NCBI GenBank assembly: GCA_037446915.1
Contig: JBBIHP010000024.1
Coordinates: 1 to 28,663 of the forward strand
DNA from: DSXH01 sp037446915
Lineage (GTDB): Bacteria; Bacteroidota; Ignavibacteria; Ignavibacteriales; Melioribacteraceae
DNA: 28,663 nucleotides
Direction of reading: 5' to 3'
Shown here piece by piece: positions 24,389 to 28,663 of the stretch (position 1 is its first letter; the number at the start of each line of letters is the position of its first letter). Both the position numbers and the translations under genes were made by a program. Under the pieces are notes generated by a model that saw only the letters and a list, made by a program, of their open reading frames with translations, did no database searches and was not told where the DNA came from.

Positions 24389-26431
24389 ATGAAAAAATTA
24401 TCTGTTTTATTTTCAATAATTATTATGGGATTATTTATTATGAACTGCTCATCCGAACAGAAGCAAGACGATTTTAAGTATGTAACCGAGCAATTTGCAG
24501 ATTTACGAATTCAGCGTTACAATGTTCCGGGATTTGAAGACTTAACATTACGCCAAAAGACGCTTCTTTATTATCTCTATCAAGCAGCACTTTCCGGAAG
24601 AGATATTATATGGGATCAGAACTACAAACACAATTTGTATATAAGAAGAACATTAGAAGGAATTGTAAAAACATATAGCGGGGATAGAACTACTCCCGAG
24701 TTTTCAAAATTTATGGAATACACAAAACGTGTCTGGTTCTCCAACGGCATTCATCATCATTATTCCAATAAAAAATTCACACCGGAATTTTCTAAAGAAT
24801 ATTTCCGTCAATTAATTGCCGGATCGGATGAATATTCATTACCACTTCAAAGCGGTGAAATGATTGATGACTTAATTAATAAACTTTTACCAATACTATT
24901 TGATCCGAAGGTTGATCCCTTAAAAGTTAACCAGGATTCTAAAGCAGATCTTGTAAAAACCTCCGCCGTTAATTTTTACGAAGGAGTAACTCAAAAGGAA
25001 GTTGAAAGTTTTTATGCTAAGATTGTAAACCCGAATGACCCCCAGCCAATATCGTATGGACTTAATTCCAAATTAATCAAAGAGAATGGACAGTTACTAG
25101 AGAAAACCTGGAAGTGGCGCGGAATGTATAATGCGGCAATTCAGAAGATAGTTTTCTGGCTGCGTAAAGCACTCGATTACACAGAAAGCGATCAGCAGAA
25201 AAAAACGCTTGAGCTGTTGATAGAGTTTTACGAAACCGGCGACTTAAAAAAATGGGACGAGTATAATATTGAGTGGGTAAAAGATTCCAATTCCTTTATT
25301 GATATAGTTAACGGTTTTATTGAAACATATAACGACCCTCTCGGTTACCGTGCTAATTATGAATCGGTATTGTCTTTCAAAGATCTTGATGCAACCAAAA
25401 GAATAAAAGCTATTAGCGATAATGCACAATGGTTCGAAGATAATTCCTCAATTATGCCGGAACACAAAAAGAAAAATGTAACCGGAATATCTGCAAAGGT
25501 TATTACCGTTGTTGTTGAATCAGGGGATGCATCACCTTCTACTCCGATCGGAATAAATTTACCGAATGCTGACTGGATAAGAAAAGAATATGGTTCTAAG
25601 TCGGTTAACCTTGGCAACATAGTTTACTCGTATAACAAAGCAGCAGAAACAAGCGGGTTACTTGAAGAGTTTGCTTACTCTCAGGAAGAGATTGACCGTG
25701 CAAAAAAATATGGCGCTCTTGCAAGCGATCTTCACACCGATATGCACGAAGTAATTGGTCATGGTAGCGGTCAGTTAAATCCCGGCGTTGGACAGCCTAA
25801 CGAAACATTGAAGAACTATGCATCATCACTTGAAGAGACCAGAGCCGATCTTGTTGCACTCTATTTTATAATGGATCAAAAACTTGTCGATATCGGCGTT
25901 ATGCCTTCGCTTGAAACCGGTAAAACTGAATATGATGGATACATTAGAAATGGATTGATGACTCAACTTGCAAGAATTGAACCGGGTGCAAATATTGAAC
26001 AGGCGCATATGCGTAACCGTCAGGCAATCTCTAAATGGGTTTACGAAAAAGGTAAACCGGAGAATATAATTGAGAAAAAAGAAAAAGACGGCAAAACATA
26101 TTTTGTAATTAATGATTATGATAAGCTGAGGAATTTATTCGGTCAGTTGCTTCGGGAAATTCAGAGAATAAAATCTGAGGGCGATTACGAAGCTGGTAAA
26201 AATTTTATTGAGAACTACGGTGTTAAGGTTGATCAGGAAATTCATAAAGAAGTTTTAGAACGATATAAAAAGCTTAATATTGCCCCGTATGCCGGATTTA
26301 TTAATCCTAAGTTGGTGCCGGTTATGGAAGGCGAAAAGATTATTGATGTTAAGATTGAATATCCCGAGGATTTTACCGAACAGATGTTGTTCTATGCAAA
26401 AGAATATTCTTTTCTAAATACGTATAACTAA
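24389..26431 (+). CDS. dipeptidyl-peptidase III (M49 family) lipoprotein
   Basis: This 680-residue protein begins with a lipoprotein signal ending in a lipobox-like LFIMNC, with the acylated Cys at about residue 20. The M49 zinc motif HExxGH is H453-E454-V-I-G457-H458 (DMHEVIGHGSGQLNPG), and the second motif LEETRADLVALYF supplies the next ligand at E482/E483. M49 enzymes remove dipeptides from the N-terminus of oligopeptides. Being a lipoprotein, it should work at the periplasmic face of a membrane or on the cell surface, consistent with the other exported peptidases in this window. The length fits bacterial M49 proteins. The ribosome-binding site is weak (TTTTGGA). It is a single-gene unit followed by a convergent hairpin. 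Confidence 0.93.
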   Translation: MKKLSVLFSIIIMGLFIMNCSSEQKQDDFKYVTEQFADLRIQRYNVPGFEDLTLRQKTLLYYLYQAALSGRDIIWDQNYKHNLYIRRTLEGIVKTYSGDRTTPEFSKFMEYTKRVWFSNGIHHHYSNKKFTPEFSKEYFRQLIAGSDEYSLPLQSGEMIDDLINKLLPILFDPKVDPLKVNQDSKADLVKTSAVNFYEGVTQKEVESFYAKIVNPNDPQPISYGLNSKLIKENGQLLEKTWKWRGMYNAAIQKIVFWLRKALDYTESDQQKKTLELLIEFYETGDLKKWDEYNIEWVKDSNSFIDIVNGFIETYNDPLGYRANYESVLSFKDLDATKRIKAISDNAQWFEDNSSIMPEHKKKNVTGISAKVITVVVESGDASPSTPIGINLPNADWIRKEYGSKSVNLGNIVYSYNKAAETSGLLEEFAYSQEEIDRAKKYGALASDLHTDMHEVIGHGSGQLNPGVGQPNETLKNYASSLEETRADLVALYFIMDQKLVDIGVMPSLETGKTEYDGYIRNGLMTQLARIEPGANIEQAHMRNRQAISKWVYEKGKPENIIEKKEKDGKTYFVINDYDKLRNLFGQLLREIQRIKSEGDYEAGKNFIENYGVKVDQEIHKEVLERYKKLNIAPYAGFINPKLVPVMEGEKIIDVKIEYPEDFTEQMLFYAKEYSFLNTYN

Positions 26432-26445
26432 TCGAGTTGTATAGA

Positions 26446-26469
26446 GGGCGGTTAGTTGCATTACCGCCC
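26446..26469. terminator. GC-rich hairpin between convergent genes (possible bidirectional terminator)
   Basis: GGGCGGT (26446-26452) pairs perfectly with ACCGCCC (26463-26469) around a 10-nt loop. It lies between the stops of the M49 gene and the FmdB-like gene. Neither side has a real T tract, so it is a weak terminator at best. Confidence 0.4.
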
Positions 26470-26481
26470 CATCTTAAAACA

Positions 26482-26727
26482 TTAATTCAATCCGCACATT
26501 CCGGTTGAGCATCCGCCATAGGAAGGAACGCTGCAGCTTCCATCGGAACACGAACTTCCGCTGTAGCTTGATGAACTTCCCATTGATGCACTGAACGACG
26601 AAAGAAGTTTTTTAGAATTTTTCGACTGGCAATCCGGACAAATTACTTCTTCCAGATTTGTAGATGACTTATGAAGCACATCAAATTTTTTACCGCAGTC
26701 GTTACATTTGTATTCGAAGATAGGCAT
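26482..26727 (-). CDS. FmdB-family zinc ribbon protein
   Basis: This 81-residue protein has the FmdB/CxxC-CxxC regulatory-type zinc ribbon: MPIFEYKCNDCGKKFDV with Cys8 and Cys11, then VICPDCQS with a second CxxC. The remainder is a flexible Ser/Gly-rich tail ending in several cysteines (GCSTGMCGLN), as is usual for the family. The function is not established despite its old annotation as a regulator. AAGGAG precedes the ATG with good spacing. The gene lies 10 nt after the FAH-family gene on the same strand, so the two are probably one transcript. Confidence 0.9.
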   Translation of the reverse strand: MPIFEYKCNDCGKKFDVLHKSSTNLEEVICPDCQSKNSKKLLSSFSASMGSSSSYSGSSCSDGSCSVPSYGGCSTGMCGLN

Positions 26728-26737
26728 AGATTACTCC

Positions 26738-27397
26738 TTATTTAGAAATTTGTGTTGATATTTTTGCAATGTTTTCGATTGATCCTTCAATTCTATCACC
26801 GGGCACAACTCTTCCAACTCCCTCGGGTGTACCTGTAAAAATCAAATCCCCTTTTTCAAGCTTCATTCGCGCCGATATATATTTTATTATTTCAACTGGT
26901 GAAAAAATCATTTTTGATAAATCAGAATTTTGTTTAACTGTTCCATTAACAGACAGATTAATATTTTCATCTCCTTTGAGTTTATAATCGCTCTTTAAAA
27001 TTACCTCAGATAAAACAGCGGCTGTATCGAAACATTTTGCAAGAGTCCACGGCTCTCCTTTTTTCTTCAGCTCAAATTGCAAATCGCGTAATGTCATATC
27101 CAGCCCGACAGTATAACCGCCAATAGAATCTTCAGCTGATTTATCATCTGCATTCTTAACGTCTTTGTCTATGTACAAAACAAGTTCAACCTCATATTGA
27201 AGATTGTTCGAGTAATCGGGGTGAATTACGTCTTCTCCAGAAAAAATCACATTCGACGCCGGTTTTAAAAATATTAACGGAAACTCCGGAATTTCATTTC
27301 CTAATTCTTTTGCGTGCTCTGCGTAATTTCTTCCGACACATACAATTTTGCCTATCGGAACCTGTTCATTACTGTTTTTGAATCTTAGATATTTCAT
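26738..27397 (-). CDS. fumarylacetoacetate hydrolase (FAH) family protein
   Basis: This 219-residue single-domain protein belongs to the FAH family. Visible features are KIVCVGRNYAEHAKELGNE, PLIFLKPASNVI, the metal-binding acids E69 and E71 in YEVELVLYID and D100 in GLDMTLRDLQ (equivalent to E71/E73/D102 of FAHD1), and the closing DLIFTGTPEGVGRVVPGD. The length matches FAHD1/YcgM-type acylpyruvate hydrolases or oxaloacetate decarboxylases, which act in the cytoplasm on 2-oxo acids. Substrate cannot be decided from sequence. An AACAGG site lies ahead of the ATG. The gene precedes the FmdB-like gene. Confidence 0.92.
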   Translation of the reverse strand: MKYLRFKNSNEQVPIGKIVCVGRNYAEHAKELGNEIPEFPLIFLKPASNVIFSGEDVIHPDYSNNLQYEVELVLYIDKDVKNADDKSAEDSIGGYTVGLDMTLRDLQFELKKKGEPWTLAKCFDTAAVLSEVILKSDYKLKGDENINLSVNGTVKQNSDLSKMIFSPVEIIKYISARMKLEKGDLIFTGTPEGVGRVVPGDRIEGSIENIAKISTQISK

Positions 27398-27443
27398 ACC
27401 GACCTGTTAGATGCTAAAATTTGTAAATGGATTCAGCTTGCGG

Positions 27444-27507
27444 CTGGATATTTGATGCTAGATACCGGATATTTTTATTTATCCAGCATCTTGAATCCAG
27501 TATCCAG
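27444..27507. repeat. quasi-palindromic GGATA-rich intergenic repeat
   Basis: Left arm 27444-27471 and right arm 27480-27507 are inverted copies matching at about 22 of 28 positions, with an 8-nt TTTTTATT loop. Each arm contains near-tandem CTGGATA / CCGGATA / GATGCTgGATA units. It abuts the stop codon of the gene at 27509 and resembles the degenerate 'CTGGATACTGGATGC' sequences dispersed in many bacterial genomes. It could fold as a hairpin in RNA from the minus strand, but no T tract follows. Confidence 0.6.
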
Positions 27508-27508
27508 A

Positions 27509-28663
27509 CTACGTTTTCTGCTCCTTCTTTTTTGCAGCCGGGAATAGAATGTTGTTAAGTATTAATCTGTAACCGGTAGAGTTTTTAAATAAACTTAAAT
27601 CCGTTGGAGGATCTCCAACAGCATGCTGATAGTCTTCCGGATCGTGTCCGCCGTAAAATGTAAACGTTCCTCTACCGTAGTTACCGTGAATATATTTAAC
27701 CTGGTCAGTTCCGGCACGCTCACCTAAAATGTAAACAGAGTTCTTAATAAGCTTCTTCCTGTACATTGTGGTCTGACCCATAAAGCCCGGAATTATATTA
27801 ACATGGTTCTGTGTTAACATTGTAGGAACCGGATCGTATTTAGCAGAGAAGTCGAACAATGTGAAATAATCATTTCGCTGGTCGCCAACCTCAAGCGGTT
27901 GAATATCAATATCGCTGTATTCATAAATTAGAGGATTCATCTCCAGTTTAAAATTCTCGAATGCAAAAGTATTTGGATAATCTAATTTGTCCTGCGCATC
28001 AGGATCGGGCGGGTCGCCATCGTACATGCGATCTACTATATCAACATTCATTGCAGAAAGAGTTATATCAAACGAATCGGTAGCAGAGCACATTGCAAAT
28101 AAAAAGCCGCCCTGACCGACATAATTCTTAATAGTAGCAACAACAGCTTTTTCCATATCGGAAACTTTTTTGAAGCCCAGTTTTTTAGCTTCTGTTTCGT
28201 ATAGAAGTTGCTGTTCTACATACCAGGCCGCACCGCTGAATGATGCGTAAAACTTTCCAAACTGTCCGGTGAAGTCTTCGTGGTGAGAGTGGAGCCAATC
28301 GTATTTTTCGAGGTCACCTCGTAAAATTTCTTCAACCCAGATTTTATCGTACTTAACTTCAGCATAATCGAGTGCAAGCATAACAGCATCGTCCCATGGT
28401 TGAAAACCGGGCGGAACGTAAACAGCAATATTAGGAGCTTTTTCGAGCCGGACAACATCCATGTTCTGTTCTTCACTTTGAACAAACGCATATAATTGCA
28501 CCGCTTCTTCATTTGATAATTGAGAAAACGAAACACCTTTTAATCGGCATTTTAAAGCGAGTTGATCCGAATAATCGAACATAAACGAACCGCCGCGGTA
28601 ATTAAGAAGCCAATCCCCGGTGTAACCATCTTTCAGCGCATTGAATGTAACTCCGTATGCTTT
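27509..28663 (-). CDS. conserved protein with possible glutamine-amidotransferase-like fold, 5' end outside window
   Basis: The frame is open to the right edge: 27 more codons (KAYGVTFNALKDG, DWLLNYRGGSF) precede the ATG at 28582, so that ATG is internal and the gene is partial, with at least 384 residues visible. NYVGQGGFLFAMCSATDSFD resembles the nucleophile elbow of class I glutamine-amidotransferase-like and ThuA-like folds, and GRGTFTFYGGHDPEDY lies where a catalytic His is often found. I recall Bacteroidota proteins with a HLKAYG...WLLNYRGGSF start being labelled 'asparagine synthetase B', but no asparagine synthetase domain is seen here. The function is unknown. Confidence 0.7.
   Translation of the reverse strand, partial: KAYGVTFNALKDGYTGDWLLNYRGGSFMFDYSDQLALKCRLKGVSFSQLSNEEAVQLYAFVQSEEQNMDVVRLEKAPNIAVYVPPGFQPWDDAVMLALDYAEVKYDKIWVEEILRGDLEKYDWLHSHHEDFTGQFGKFYASFSGAAWYVEQQLLYETEAKKLGFKKVSDMEKAVVATIKNYVGQGGFLFAMCSATDSFDITLSAMNVDIVDRMYDGDPPDPDAQDKLDYPNTFAFENFKLEMNPLIYEYSDIDIQPLEVGDQRNDYFTLFDFSAKYDPVPTMLTQNHVNIIPGFMGQTTMYRKKLIKNSVYILGERAGTDQVKYIHGNYGRGTFTFYGGHDPEDYQHAVGDPPTDLSLFKNSTGYRLILNNILFPAAKKKEQKT

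Noticed and set aside
1..28663. CRISPR array, prophage or defence system
   Set aside because: No regularly spaced direct repeats, phage structural genes, or nuclease, methylase or toxin genes were seen.

Overview
The window looks like chromosome of an AT-rich member of the Bacteroidota/Ignavibacteriota lineage, most like Ignavibacteria (Melioribacter/Ignavibacterium type). The evidence is two C-terminal type IX secretion (T9SS) sorting tails of the YPNP/YPNPFNP...LGQEV/LGREV...SGVY(F/I)Y...KK(L/M) type, several TAnnTTTG promoter boxes typical of Bacteroidota, an alpha2-type glycyl-tRNA synthetase, a lipoprotein M49 peptidase and many exported proteins. This is inferred from gene content, not from a search. 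No tRNA, rRNA, CRISPR array or intact insertion sequence was seen.

Layout. 1-3047: tail of an alpha/beta hydrolase, a secreted GH127 beta-L-arabinofuranosidase-type glycosidase and a DinB-like metalloprotein, tightly packed on +. 3122-5065: membrane TPR-histidine kinase with no adjacent response regulator. 5153-6598: glycyl-tRNA synthetase, whose conserved N-terminus can only start at an AUC codon, followed by a strong terminator. 6796-8367 (-): exported M61-like metallopeptidase. 8660-12084: pair of exported M16 peptidases, the first with an intact zinc site and the second without one but carrying an extra C-terminal domain, ending in a terminator. 12274-18512: TetR-TolC-MFP-RND efflux operon.

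18513-19050 is the only long non-coding stretch. It holds a 108-bp MITE-like inverted-repeat element, a good TTG-N19-TAnnTTTG promoter, a five-codon mini-ORF with a strong Shine-Dalgarno and a terminator-like hairpin. It leads into a secreted-protein operon (19051-23202): a seven-repeat YCF48/BNR propeller with a T9SS tail, a small exported protein of unknown function, and a matrixin-type metalloprotease fused to a beta-helix, TPR-like helices and a T9SS tail. The protease gene is split by a -1 frameshift near 22498-22534, so the protease and its secretion tail lie in different frames.

23333-28663: HAD hydrolase (+), ArsC-like thioredoxin-fold protein (-, stop codons overlapping), M49 dipeptidyl-peptidase III lipoprotein (+), then three minus-strand genes: FmdB-like zinc ribbon, FAH-family hydrolase, and a gene running off the right edge that resembles a glutamine-amidotransferase-fold protein. 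A degenerate palindromic GGATA-rich repeat lies between the last two.

The strongest candidates for something unusual are the AUC start of glyS, the secreted matrixin module (frameshift, non-standard third zinc-ligand position, small partner protein) and the structured leader ahead of that operon.
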